Assembly: GCA_950022295.1 (NCBI GenBank)
Contig: OX465600.1
Location: 197,437,782-197,501,781 of the forward strand
DNA: 64,000 nt
Direction: 5' to 3'
Source of the DNA: Bromus sterilis
Taxonomy: Eukaryota > Streptophyta > Magnoliopsida > Poales > Poaceae
This document shows positions 1 to 12,552 of this stretch, in pieces (the stretch's first letter is position 1; each line of letters opens with the position of its first letter). A program made the position numbers and the translations under genes. The notes below the pieces were generated by a model, which searched no databases, had not been told where the DNA came from, and was given only the letters and a program-made list of their open reading frames with translations.

Positions 1-1639
1 GCACGTGACATCGTGTCATAAGTCTGCTATTCACCTACTTACGTCAAACATAACACAACATGGATCTTCTCTCGGTCCCCCTGGACGAAGAAAAGCAACC
101 AAGGCACTCACACGGTAGGAAAGATTTAATTATGATTCAAATTGATGTTATTCTATGAACAAGGAGTAGGTCTCAAGTCGTCCATAACCGCGGACACGAC
201 TTTTTGAAAAGATTTAACCCTGCAGGGGTGTACCAACTGCCCATCATAGGCTTCGCATGTACGCCTGGTTTCCACTTGGCTGGGTAAGCGTCTGAAACTC
301 CGGAACGTCAGAGTCCCTCTAGCTAACAACGCACAACTCCGGGTGGACCCCGGTGAGTCGACACCCAACTCAAAAATTGGCCACGCTCTCGAATCGGTCT
401 CTACCGTATGACTCGGGTTTGGATAGCCGGTTAAATTCTCAAATGAGACCGGGTCCTCATCCGGTCAAGTTGGGCCAGCCAACGAACATGTCCTCCTGGC
501 CCGGGGTGGTTTGTAAACAACTGGGGTACCACCAGCACGCACACATTGCAAATGTAAATCAGCTCGGGCCACCACTAGAATTGTACGAAGCTAGGTAGGT
601 AAGACAAGGGGGCCCCATAGAACCCCACACACGATTAGGCACGCTCGTCAAGAAACACAATACCCGGAACTCGGGACCTAGGTGACTCAAATGGAACAAA
701 ACACCTGGCGGGAACAGCCTGGTCTCCCATCATTCGTCAAGTATACAATTAACATCATAATAATAATAAATATCAACCAACTTCTTTAAATAACATGATA
801 TCCCAAACCACACCATAGGGTAAGCAGCAAGTTTTACTACTCATACTAAGCAATGGCTGAGCAGCGGTAACTTAGCAATACAATATTTTGCTGTGATGTG
901 GGGATCATGGTTGTTTGGTTTGATTATGGCATGAACAAGGTTGATAGGATTAAACAAACGTTCTAGACTACAGCTAGGCAGGTAGGCAGAAAGGTATCAA
1001 GTAATGGTATAAATCTTCCCCTTGCCTGGGTAATCGGTCGATGGAGCAGACGTAGCCAGGTCCTCGGGCTCGGTCTCGGAAACCTCCACGTAAGTCTCCT
1101 CGGCAGTCTCAGGTGCTAACGTAAAGTACCGGCAAGGAAAAGTCACACAAGTAAGCAAGGGTTGCAATGCAAAGGCAAAGATGGTATGATCAAGTTTAAT
1201 AGACATTATGTGACCCTATCTAGTCAATTTAAATGAAGGTGGTGACGACACGTCAACAACTTCATGTGCAATTATTATATTTTTATGGCTTTGGCCTTAG
1301 CCTTAATTTTGGTGTAAGTAATGTGGCAACATGACATGATCAACAATGCAATTAACAGAAATAATTACAACGTGAAAGTAAAACATCGATTCCAGAGACG
1401 GAGAGACGTCGATGAACTTGACATCGGAAAGGTGCAACAAAAGAAAGGAACCCAGCCACATTGCATATGAAAACATGCTAGGGGCTGGCTTTAGATGCAA
1501 GGATTTGAAATGACATGAAAAGAGACTTGGAATGAAAAGATGATCAGGTTCAACATGCACTGAAGTTGAAAGAAACAAAGAAAAGAAAGGCAAGGTTGGA
1601 TATGGTTAGGTGATCACACCATGTCCATTGAGTTGCACA

Positions 1640-2025
1640 AAACATCATATGGACATCACCACTTTAACCCTTGCATTTTTCTACCCCAAAACCATATAAG
1701 GTATGGCTCCATTTGAATATGCAAAGCACAGTTGCAAATTCAAATGAACTCAGGGGCCTGAGTGCAAAGTTGCACTACTTGCATTTCAGGAAAAATTCAA
1801 ATGGCAAAACCACTGTCACCATGTTGATCCTTGGGAAAAACTACCCAAAAGTCATATATGGGTTGCCACATTTTGAGTTTTGGGAAGTGGTTGCAAAAAC
1901 AAAAAAAAGAAGAGGGGCCTATCTGCATAATTGCCACCATCGCAAAATTTGAGGGGGAAAATTGTAAAATGGTCATCACCACTGTGTTCAGTGGGTCAAA
2001 CTACCCCAAACTCATATATGGGATC
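1640..2025. repeat. Three diverged ~160-bp direct repeats inside the partial LTR
   Basis: A core resembling TACCCCAAAACCATATAAGG recurs at about 1681, 1842 and 2002, spaced about 160 bp apart. Each is preceded by a related 'CACCACT...' stretch. Copies are well diverged. Confidence 0.5.
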
Positions 2026-4253
2026 ACATGTTTGGGGTAGTGAGCATTTGAAATTCAAATTCAGATTTGAATTTGAATTTTGAAAAGATTTGGAACAGAA
2101 AAATAAAAGAAAAAGAAAAGAAAAGGCACCGGCCCAAATGGGCTGTCTCGGGCGCCAGGGCCCATCTCTTCTCCTCGGCCCAGCTCGGCTGAGACAGAAA
2201 AAACAACAAAAAAGAAAAAGGGTCGCGCTCTCCTGGAACATGGGCCCAAGGCCACTTCTCTTCTCCCAGGCCCAAGTGGCTGCCTCCCTGTTGAAACTGA
2301 ACCCGCGCAAACACTGAAGAAAAACGACAGCGTCCTCTGAACCCGACGACGGCGGCAAGTTCAGACGAGCCCAACGTCGTGCTCCGGCCACGCTCCGACG
2401 AGCCTCGACATGGAAACCCGAGAGGGGACATTACTCTACACGACGGTGCACTCCACGGCCACCATCTCCTAACAGCCTTGCCGGAAACCTCACAGAAACA
2501 GCACGGCGGCGAGGTCTTAAAGCTTCCGACTGACAGAGCGCAAGGCGCCAACTTTGGACGACCCGCGCATCGTGTACACGGCGTCTCCGGCCATGGCGTC
2601 TCTTTCAGCACGTAGGGGGCACATCCACGAAGCCGTGGGTACCCCCTGCCTTGGCCGGAACCTCACCGGAGCGGGTGATACCCTCACCTGAACATCACGG
2701 CGGCACCGCACTTCGACTGCAACTCGGTTCAGACGCGGGTGTCGTTGCTTCTCTACGCGTAAAAGGCTAGCCTTTGGAAGCCAAAGGCATGCTCTGAGCA
2801 GCCCTGGAGCGTGCAAAAGGGCATCCGAGACACACCACGACACGGCGCGCACGAATTCCTCACCGGCGCCAAGCACGCGCGGAGGAGCTTCTACTTCTAA
2901 CGGGGACAACACGCTACAGTAATCTACGGGCAAAGGCGTGGGCATCAGCTCACCTCGTGGGTCGCAACGCGCGTCCCAACCTAGCCGTAGGTGAAGGAGG
3001 AGCTCAGGGTCGTCGTCGGGGAAGAAGGGGTTCCACGGCGGCTGCTCCGTCGCGGGGTCAACGTGCTCCTCCAACCTCGACCTGAGCACGCAAACGAAAC
3101 GAGATGAGCAAGGAGGTCCCCAAAACGAACGCACGGTCAAGAATTGCAGACGACGGCGGCGGATTCAAAGAAATTGGCCGGCCGCCATGGCGGAACAGGG
3201 GATCAGCTCGGAGACGCACCCGGCGGCGGCGGCGGAAACCGATAGGGGAAATGGAACCCTAGGGCTCCAAGGGGGGCTCGGAGCTGTGAATATGTGGAGG
3301 GGAGCCCTCCTGGCCACGTCAACAACATCGACGTCGACGCCCTCCCGCCGGTGTGAGAGAGGAGGAGGAGGGGACCTCTCCACGGTGGAAAGGCGACGAA
3401 GGAGGGCGCTCGGATCAGGATCCAACGGCTGGCATGCCTCCCGCGTACCGCTTCGCTGGACAGGCTAGCCGGGCTGCGGGGAAAGAGGCCCAGGTGGTCT
3501 GGGCTTGAAGGAAAAGGAGAGAAAAGACAGGGAAAAAGAGAGCCCACGGCTATTTTCCATTTAACAAAACAGAAAGCACATGGGCAGTTTTCCAGGAATA
3601 TCCACAAGGAAATAAATCACACAAAAATATGCAAAATGATCCTTGATATATTCTCCAATTTCTAAAATTGGTTTGGTCATTTTTTAGAGCAACTAAAATG
3701 TGGGACCATTTATGAGAATTCAAACCACATTGAACTACGGCCCACATTTTTAAAGTTGGAAAAAATGATGCATGGGTTTTGAAAAGCTTGGCAAGGTGAA
3801 AGAAATGGCTATGCCAAGTTTGGGATCAAGGAGAGCATGCATGCAACAAGGAAAAATCTTCAAACACCCTTCTTGAACCATTTTGGATGCAAATTCAAAC
3901 AACCCAAATGGGCTCCAATCCCAATGCAAATTGAAATCACCACATGAAATGTGAAAGTCTAGCATCATGCCAAGTTACAAAGTCATCAGACAAGGTACAA
4001 TATCATGTTGATTTCTTATTATTGCAAATGGGCTGTTACACCATGCCAGGCTCGCCGGCGACCTGGCTGCCTGCCTGTCCAGGGAGGAAGACGCCCTTGC
4101 CCCTTTGGGTTGGACCTCCTCTGTTGGGCCAGGTGGGCCAGGTAGGGCAGAGGTAGGTGGCCTTCGGCCTTTTTATTTTTCTTTTTTTTTGTTTTCTGTA
4201 TTATGTGTTTTGAATTGAATTAAATATCAATTCATTTTATAAAAATCCCAGGG

Positions 4254-4266
4254 CTATTTATATGGG
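4254..4266 (-). promoter_or_regulatory. TATA box of the partial LTR
   Basis: On the minus strand this reads CCCATATAAATAG, about 350 bp inside the presumed LTR start at 4612. That is a reasonable position for a U3 promoter driving minus-strand transcription. Inferred from motif and position only. Confidence 0.4.
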
Positions 4267-4612
4267 CTTATGTGACACATACCTAGTCACTCCCACAGTT
4301 TTGGGATTTTTGGAATTCAAATTATTTGAATCCAATTCAAATAGCATTTAAATTTAATTTCCAAGCCTCTAATTGAAATTTTTTTTAAATCTCGGAGCAT
4401 GCAGTGGGACCCACAACACATGAAATGTGACCATGCCCATTTATAGAGATTTTCAAAATCATCAGAGGATTTTTGGAAAAAATTTTCTCTGGCCTTTTAT
4501 TTAAATTCATTTTGAGGCTTTTCCAAGTCCCCAATTATTAAATAAAGAAAATTTAAACATGATGCCTTATTTCTAGAAATAAAAAGCACATACCAAAACT
4601 AGGGTTGTGACA

Positions 4613-5599
4613 ATACGTATTTTTTCTTGTGAAGGATCGGCCCGGCCTAAATGGGGCTTCTGTGGTGTAGGGCCCAAATGAACCACAGGCCTTCAAAAAA
4701 TCCACCAGAGTAGCAGCCCCCAGGACGTCGGCCCAGATCGCAGCTAACTTCAAATGGACGGACAGGAACTATCTAAACGATAATCTAACGGCTGAAATCT
4801 CTAATGACCTGAGAAGGCTCGGTTTAGGTTGAGTTATAATGTCTTAAATTATGTTGACCATATATCGGGGAAACGATATGAGAGAAAAACAATGTTGAGT
4901 AGAGACAATGAAGACATCACCCTTGGCTAAACCTAAGTCAATGATAGCAACTACATATGTGCATTCATAAAAATTTATCATATAGAACAATAAAATGCGA
5001 AGTAACTTATAAATTGATTTTCTATACGAAAAAGTTGCTTATAAATCGTGAGGATGAGTGCATAAAAATTTAATATTTATTTATGATAGGTTGCATGCGC
5101 ATGCGGAGTTAATGGAAGCATGTGCATACAATATTAGTGGAAAAAGTTAATACATGGGAATCTACTTGATGATGTAGATACCTTTTATGTCAAGAGAAAT
5201 AGGTTAGTGTGAATAAACTATTTAGGTATTATAGATTATAGATACCTATGAGTGGTGTTTTCTCTACTTTTTAAGTTGCGCGGTGTTTCTTTGCTTGTAG
5301 CCATTGATGGTTTCCTTTTCTTCTACATTTTCAAGTATCTTCATAGATAACAGTTACTGTTTTTTGATGTTTACCTTTTTACAAAAAATAAATATTTTTC
5401 GAAATGTTACAAAAGAAGGACTTAACTACATAATGGCGCTGCACCGTTGTTGTGCGGCGGCCCACTACTAATTCAACACGCGCTATCGAAAAGCCAAAAA
5501 CGAACGGGCATCCCTACATCAGACTAGTCCAATACCGTAGGATTAAAAGCATGATAGCCGTCCAATCTACTAGTATAACCCGAGCATGATTTGTTGAAT
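4613..5599. other. Gene-free AT-rich stretch
   Basis: No ORF of interest, no recognisable LTR edge and no coding homology. The first 200 bases are more GC-rich and resemble a terminal or promoter segment (CGGCCCGGCC, AACGGCTGAAATC). I could not assign it to any element. Confidence 0.5.
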
Positions 5600-7150
5600 T
5601 GATTGCTTCATTTAACTACTTCCGCTTGACACGTCGATGCTTCTCCGACTCTTTTTGCTTCCTATAATAATTCGGTGCTTCCTGGTTCCTGCTAACAGCT
5701 GGCCGGCACTGGCATCAACTTGGTTTCTGGTACTCTTTTTTATAAGATTTTTTGGTAGTTGTGATTTGCTTCCAATAAAAAATTTGTTTGAGATGCATTT
5801 TTGTATGGTCCATATTTTTTTCTTGAAATGAGCCCAATATATTCCAGGTACATGGAAGCATTATTATTTATTGATAGCAGCTCCTTTTATGGTCAATGAA
5901 AAATTATTTTCAATCGTATGATAAAAGTATTTTGTATATCGACGGAAGCATTGTTTCAATGCGTTGGAAGTTTGTTTTCGCGTAGCATTACAATATTTGT
6001 TTTAATGGAAACATTTACTAGAAGCAAAACAAAAAATATAGAATATACACGTGCAAAAAGGTTATTCGATATCCATTATTCAAGCAAGGTACGGTTAAAA
6101 CATATTGTTCAAGATATGCATTTTTCGTAGTCCATATTTTTAAAAGTTTGGAAATAAAATTTTGGTGTAAAGGAAACAATCTTTTTATATATGGAAAGAT
6201 TTATTGGCAAAGAAATTATGTGGAAACAATGTAAGAATGATCATGTATCGAAAGAAATTAATCTGGTATAACAAAAATATGTACTCTTTTTTTACAACAA
6301 AAATAGAAACATATTGCAACCACACTATTTTCACTGTTTTATAGCCATTGTAGAAACAGTTGCTCGAGCTCTTTTTCATGGACGGTACAGCCGGTAGCCT
6401 AGAGTAGCTCGTAGGACACTCAACAGCACTGCCATCATGCAATGAAGAAGCACAATTGGAAATGGATGAAGCAAAGTGCATGTACAATAGAAGCATTCGG
6501 TGAGAACGAAGGAAGCACACACAAATATTGGTTGATACTAATATTTAGTAAGAGAACCAAAATGGTTGTACCATAAAATTTCACTACCGGAAGCAACACT
6601 AGCAAGTGGTTGAAGCACAAACTAGTGCTCGTGGAAGCATAGATTAGTGTTGGCTAATGATGGAAAAAGTGTACAGTACAAGAAGCACACAGTTACAATG
6701 ACTGAAGCAAAAATTCATGAAGATAAAAACATATGCCACAGCTAAAATTAGGAAGTACTGCTAGCATAAATATTTTTAGTGAAACAAACAAATTAGGGAA
6801 GCCGTGATATTCTTTTTATCACAACGTATATACGACAGACAATACTGCTAGCATGATTGGATGATGTGAATATAAATCCATTAGCTAATGAACATAGGTT
6901 GATGTGAATGTAATGACAAACATGAATAGGAATGAATTATTATCAGGGAAACAAACAAATTAGGTGAGCTGATTATGGACTATTGATGCGAGAATTCTAA
7001 GCTAAATAGACACATATACAATACTAATGAAGCATAAATATTGAGAAGCATCATTGTTGTGATATTTCAATATAACACAGGTGTATAAAGAATGAAATCA
7101 CGGTAACAGGAATGCTAAAGCAACATGGATACTGGAAGCATCTCAACATA
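5600..7150. repeat. Cluster of GAAGCA hexamers with a strand switch near 5.8 kb
   Basis: From about 5606 to 5770 the motif appears as TGCTTC (at least five times). From about 5860 to 7140 it appears as GAAGCA or GGAAGCA (roughly fifteen times). The rest is AT-rich and non-coding. Such polarised short motifs resemble subterminal repeats of DNA transposons, but I found no convincing terminal inverted repeat or target duplication, so the element type is undetermined. Confidence 0.45.
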
Positions 7151-8149
7151 ACTTTACATAATGGCACTTTTTTTCTCAATGGGAAGAACATAATTTTGAA
7201 ATTGGGAATTAACGTTGCTTGTTAAAAGTATGTGAGCGCATAATTTTGTGATCAGAACAACAATTAAATCATAACAAATAGTTGATTTAGTAGCTGTCAC
7301 ACATAATTCAATGCAAAAAACATGAGCTATGAACAAAGATCAGGCTAACCTCATATAGTTCTGCGGGTGTTCAACACTCAACACCGATTCAGCAACCTGT
7401 GTAACCTGGCGAAGCATGAACCGTGGATGAGGCTCGACCCACTACTATCAGGATGCACCTGTGATGTCGCTCGAGGGTCGCACCAATCGAGTGATGATGT
7501 AGCGGGAAGGAGCAGAGGAACGGAATTGTTCGATGAGTGGTCGTGCTACTCCAGAACGAGGGGAGAGAGGAGGGGGAGGGGATCTTGTGGCGCTTGCTCG
7601 TGATGGTGCGTGCGAGGTCAAAGAGGGGACGGGCAGATGCGGCTGGCGGCGAGTAGAATCGGGAGAGATATGAGGGAGAATTTAGGCGCGGGGATTGCGG
7701 GTGGTTAGCTCCTGGCCGACGGGATTTTTTCTTCCATATGACGCTAAATATATGACCATGAGATTTCTATTGGATCGACGGTTGTGGGTAGGTCTGATGA
7801 TGACCTCGTATCAGACTACAGATGAAAATCGTTTCCGAAAAAGAAAGCACGCATGCGGTGGTAGGTGGCAGTCAACGCACTCATGGCTAGTGAGCTAGTC
7901 GAGATTAGAGTACTAGACATGCGCTCATTGTCTCCCTAGACTACTAGCTACAGTAAAAAAGATAGGTGCCTACTGTTCATTTAGGTACCAGTAGTACTAG
8001 TGGCTAGATATAAAAATGAAAATGTAAGTTTAATTCTAAAAGATGCACTATGTTATTGATTTTTTTATGAGTATATATATGTATAAAAGAGCATACGAGA
8101 AAATGTTACTTGAATGATTTGGTTTACTTGCCTAGCTAGTAGTCAGTCT
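7151..8149. other. Gene-free stretch with a GC-rich block
   Basis: Bases 7400-7730 are purine- and GC-rich (GGGAGAGAGGAGGGGGAGGGG), like a plant 5' leader or transposon terminal region. A 78-codon ORF at 7367-7603 has no recognisable motif. The remainder is AT-rich. It may be the far side of the GAAGCA-rich element, because 7775-7815 and 5515-5560 share CATCAGAC and a 'CCGTC...CCAAT' type sequence in opposite orientation, but the match is weak. Confidence 0.35.
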
Positions 8150-9790
8150 AATTTTGAATCATCATTGATTATAAAATCCAGTTGTCATACTGTTTTATTG
8201 TGCTTATCATTTCAATTTTATCTTATCATTTGTCTCATAAAACTTATCAGTATTTATAAAATCTTGTTGCCATAAAATATTTTTTATGCTTATCATTTTG
8301 ATTGCATCTAGTAGAATTGTCGTGTTGTCTCATAAAGTTTATCTGTGTTTATAAAAACGCAGTTGCCATAATATTTTTAATGTGATTGTTATTTTAATTT
8401 TACCTAGTTGTTTGATAAAGCTTATTTGTGCTTATACAAACCTAGTTGCCATAATATTTTGATCCGCTTGTCATTTTAATTCTACCTAGTTGTCTTATAA
8501 AAAATCCAGTTGCCATAATATTTTGATCCACTTGTCATTTTAATTCTACACCTAGTTATCGGATAAAGCTTATTTATTCTTAATGCAATTTTCATAATAT
8601 TTTTTATGTTCTTGTCATTTTAATTCTACCTAGTTGTCTGATAAAGCTTGTTCGTGCTTATAAAAAAACCATTTGCCATAATATTTTGATCCGCTTGTCA
8701 TTTTAATTCTACCTAGTTGTCTTATAAAAAATTCAGTTTCCATAATATTTTGGTTTGCTTGTCAGTTTAATTCTACCTAGTTGTCTAAAAAGCTTATTTG
8801 TGCTTAATGCAGTTTTCATAATATTTTTGATGTCCTTGTCATTTTAATTCTACCTAGTAGTCTGATAAAGCTTGTTTGTGCTAATAGAAAATCAGGTGCC
8901 ATAATATTTTGATCCGCTTGTTATTTTAAATCTATCTAGTTGTCGGGTTATCTCACAAAGCTTATAGGTGCTTATAAAAAATTTAGTTACCACAAATTTT
9001 GTGGCGTGCTTGTCATTTTAATTCTATCTAGTTATCGTATTATCTAATAAAAGCTTATGCGTGCTTATAAAAAATCCAGTTTCCATAATATTTTGGTCTG
9101 CTTGTCAATTTAATTCTACCTAGTTATCATATTATCTAATAAAAGCTTATGTGTGCTTATAAAAAGTCTAGTTTCCATAATATTTTGGTCTGCTTGTCAG
9201 TTTAATTCTACCTAGTTGTCTGAAAAGCTTATTTGTGCTTAATGAAGTTGCCATAATACTTTTGATGTCCTTGTAATTTTAATTCTACCTAGTAGTCTTA
9301 TAAAGCTTATTTGTGCTTAATGAAGTTGCCATACTACTTTTGATGTCCTTGTCATTTTAATTCTACCTAGTAGTCTGATAAATCTTGTTTGTGCTTATAA
9401 AAACCCAGTTGCCCTAATATTTTGATCCGCTTGTCATTTTAATTCTACCTAGTTGTCGGGTTATCTCACAAGCTTATAGGTGCTTATAAAAAAATTAGTT
9501 GCCATAAATTTTGTGGTGTGCTTGTCATTTGAATTCTACCTAGTTATCGTATTATCTAATAAAAGCTTATGTGTGCTTATAAAAAATTCAGTTGCCACAA
9601 TATTTTGATGTGCTTGTCATTTTACTTCTACCAAGTTGTTGTGACGTCTCATAAAACTTATTAGTTTGTCACGTTGTCTCATGAAACTTATCAATTATCT
9701 TAGAAACTAGTTATCATGGTGTTTTTTTGTGCTTATGAGTATAATTTTACGCAGCTCTCTTATTGTAAAAACTAGTTGTCACATTCATTT
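8150..9790. repeat. AT-rich tandem repeat array with units of ~65-95 bp
   Basis: Around fifteen or more copies of a unit containing CATAATATTTTGATCCGCTTG, then TCATTTTAATTCTACCTAGTTG and often TAAAGCTTATTTGTGCTTAT. Unit length varies because some copies lack the AAGCTT-containing half. A few also carry a longer TCGTATTATCTAAT segment. No coding potential. The array stops at the solo LTR inserted at 9804. The array type resembles transposon subterminal repeats or a small local satellite. Confidence 0.8.
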
Positions 9791-11566
9791 TTTCTGCATC
9801 TATTGTAAGGCCCGATATGCGGTACTGTTCCAGATCTATATGTTTCCATCCAGATCCGTGGACGAAGCATATATCGGTCCCACCGCGACAGATGACAAAG
9901 CCATATGCCCCGGATTTCCAACATGATATCACAACATTACAGATACACGGATACAACATCTCATACAATCGGCATACAACAGCCTCAAATACAATACAAC
10001 AACGGAAGATACATGGCTGGGTACAGACTACAAGCAAATGCCTAGTGGCAAAGAGGAAAACATCGATCCCCATAACCACACGGGTCCAGGCCCTCCGCTG
10101 GGATCCGCCTAACTAGTCGTCGTCGAGTCTCCACGTTAAACGTCGATCACCATACATGTTGTCGATCGAGAACCCTGAAAAGAGTTTGGGGGTAGTATCA
10201 TGAGTACAGAAGTACTCAGCATCCACATTGGGGTACCCGGTTTGGATACCCGGTTCATCACACATTGGGGTAACCGGGTCCTCAGCCGGACAAGGTGGGC
10301 CAGCCAAGAAACTATGTCCTCCTGGCCCTGGTTGTTTTAAATAATATCTGCCAGGAGCGACCCAACAGAGACACACACGTTTTCAAATGGTAAATCAGCT
10401 TGGGCCACCACTGGAAATGTTTGAAGCTAGGTAGGTAAGAGAAGGGGACCCCATAAAGTCCCACACGCGGTTAGGCACGCTCAGTCTTAAAACCAATACC
10501 CGGAACTCGGATCCTAGGTGACTCGAATGGAACAAAGCGTCGGGGCGGGATAGCCTAGACCTTCCATCCTTCGTCGAATATAGTCAACATTATAATAATA
10601 ATAATCATATCATCAACAATAATATAATAATGATCATGTGACATCCCAACCCAAAGAGTAACAGGGTAACATCGTAGCATCCTAAGCATGCATACTAAGC
10701 AGGGGCTGAGCAACGAGCAAAAGTAACATAGCAGTACAAGGTTTGCTGGGAAGGGACATGGCTGTATCGGTTTAAAAGAGGTTGTAAACATGTGGTAGGA
10801 TTAAACATCGAACCTAACCTATTCTAGCATGCAAACCGCTGGTTGAAATAGAATGGATCATAAGTAATGCAAGTCCTTGCCTGTTGATAAGTCGGGTTCC
10901 GAAGGTGTAGTCGATCGCACGCTCGCAACGTCTCCGCGAGGTACCCGCGGAAGCACACAAGAAGGAAACACTGGAAAGCAATCAACGGTGCACCACTATT
11001 ACTACGGAGCAAACACGAGCAAGCATCAACAAGAAGTAACACGAGACATCGCACCTACCGTCGAGAGCGGTTACTAAAGATTTAACTGGAGTACTCGTCA
11101 CACACGACGATACCGCACGGTTAGGGTGGTTCAAGTTGTTTAGCTACAGGTGATCAAACAACGGTTATTAACATGGCAACTCAAGCAAGCATGGCATAGC
11201 ACACAAACATGTCAAGAGGTGAAGAACAAAGTAAACTATCTATGCTAGGGGCGACCGACGAGGAGTGGCGGCAGCCATGGCCGTGGAGGCAAGCTCGGGC
11301 GCGCGGGTTGCTTGGCCCGGATCGGGCCCGGCGGCGGCGGAGCGGGCCCGCGCGGCCCGGGATGCGGTGGAGGCTGGCTGGAGGTGGGAGAAGGCCACGT
11401 GGCACTCATCTGGCCCTCCAATTCGAGATCTGACGGCCAGGGTTAATTTGGATCTAGGGTTTCGGGATTTGGGAGAGGGATTTGGGGCAGATTTGGGGAT
11501 TTTGTGAGGGGGGTGGCTGCAATTTTCCATGGGGTAAACCCTAATTGGGTGTGGGAGGCTGGTGGT

Positions 11567-11577
11567 CTTTATATAGG
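11567..11577 (-). promoter_or_regulatory. TATA box of the inner copy of the duplicated U3
   Basis: The minus strand reads CCTATATAAAG, about 470 bp from the inner LTR terminus at 12041. Confidence 0.5.
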
Positions 11578-12075
11578 GCTGGTTGGCTGGCCAGTTGACG
11601 CAAACGCCCTCGGTACCCCTCTCGCGTGTCCGGTGATCGCGTTCGTGACCGCCGAAGGTGCATACGGACTCCGATTCCGATGAAATCTCGAACCACGCGC
11701 TCAGCGCGTCGAGCTCTTCGATCGTACCTCACTGCGGTGACGTTCTGACAACATTTTTCGGCGCCCCATAAAAATATCCCGTTTAATTATTAAACGGGGT
11801 TTTTCGTTCCGTTGACTGCGGCTGGTCTCGTGCGGTTTTCGCGACGGTGATCGGGCGAAACCCGGTGTCGCAAAGTTCGAGTGTCAGGGTGGGAAGGGTC
11901 GGTCTCCGTCCGATACGAGAAAGAGGGGGGAGAATAATCGTCGATCGATAAATCGGGGATGCAAACACCGCAAACAATTCAGTCAATCAAACAATTCACA
12001 CCGAAACAAAAATTTTAATTTTTGTGAAATCTGGGCTGTTACAGAAACCCTAGAAAGGGGTGGGAGTGTGGTGGT

Positions 12076-12085
12076 CTTTATATAG
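12076..12085 (-). promoter_or_regulatory. TATA box of the outer copy of the duplicated U3
   Basis: The minus strand reads CTATATAAAG, at the equivalent place in the outer copy of the duplicated U3. Confidence 0.5.
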
Positions 12086-12552
12086 CCCAGGTGGCTGGCA
12101 GTTTGCAAAAACATCTCGGTTTTTCTCGCGCGCGCGCGGTGTTTACGTTCTGACCGCCGGGGGTCCGCAGTACCTCCGATTCGGGTAAAACTTCGAACAG
12201 CGCGGTCAGCACGTCGAGCCGGCGGCGTTCACCTCGCGTTGGAACCGTTCCGAGAACACTTTTCGGCGCGCTATAAAATATCCCGTTTACTTATTAAACG
12301 GAGTTTTTCGTTCCGTTGGCTGCGACTGGTCTCATGCGGTTTTCGCGACGGTGATCGGGTGAAACCCGGTGTCGCAAAGGTCGAGTGTCAGGGTGGCAAG
12401 GGTCGGTCTCCGTCCAATACGAGATAAGAGGGGGAAAATAATCGCGGATCGATAAATCGGGGATGCAAACACCGAAAACAAATCAGACAATCCAACAATT
12501 TCACACTGAAAAAAAAATTTAATTTGTGTGAAATCTCGGTTGTTACATCTAT

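Larger units (their letters stand above)
1..4612 (-). mobile_element. Partial long LTR of a Gypsy-type retrotransposon, cut by the window start
   Basis: The right edge reads ...AGGGTTGTGACA, so on the minus strand the LTR begins TGTCACAACCCTAG. The stretch from about 420 to 740 is clearly related to 10270-10560 in the solo LTR downstream (shared phrases about a GGGCCAGCCAA tract and GAAGCTAGGTAGGTAAG). Bases 185-230 resemble the 'CTGCAGGGGTG' part of the family B LTRs. It is therefore a distant relative of both. No primer site, internal region or target duplication can be seen because the other end lies outside the window. It could be a solo LTR or one LTR of a complete element. The many short ORFs inside it look like chance. 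Confidence 0.6.
9804..12547 (-). mobile_element. Solo LTR of a Gypsy-type element, TSD TCTAT
   Basis: The plus strand begins TGTAAGGCCCG and ends CGGTTGTTACA, so on the minus strand it starts TGTAACAACCG and ends GGGCCTTACA. TCTAT occurs directly on both sides (9799-9803 and 12548-12552), a perfect 5-bp target-site duplication. There is no primer site, polypurine tract, gag or pol between the edges, so this is a solo LTR left by recombination between two LTRs. It is related to the partial LTR at 1-4612. An internal duplication of its first 500 bp (minus orientation) is listed separately. Confidence 0.88.
11525..12547 (-). repeat. Tandem duplication of the LTR start (U3 and promoter)
   Basis: Bases ~11525-12041 and 12042-12547 are two diverged copies of the same ~510-bp block. 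Both contain the TATA box, the run CGGTTTTCGCGACGGTGATC and the terminal TGTTACA. The first copy ends with its own TGTTACA at 12041, an LTR terminus now lying inside the solo LTR. In minus orientation the element therefore starts with a truncated LTR head followed by a complete LTR. Confidence 0.8.

Noticed and set aside
2024..2611. 195-codon minus-strand ORF, with overlapping ORFs up to 3607
   Set aside because: Located inside the partial LTR; overlapping frames on both strands, low complexity (Phe/Ser-rich) and no family motif.
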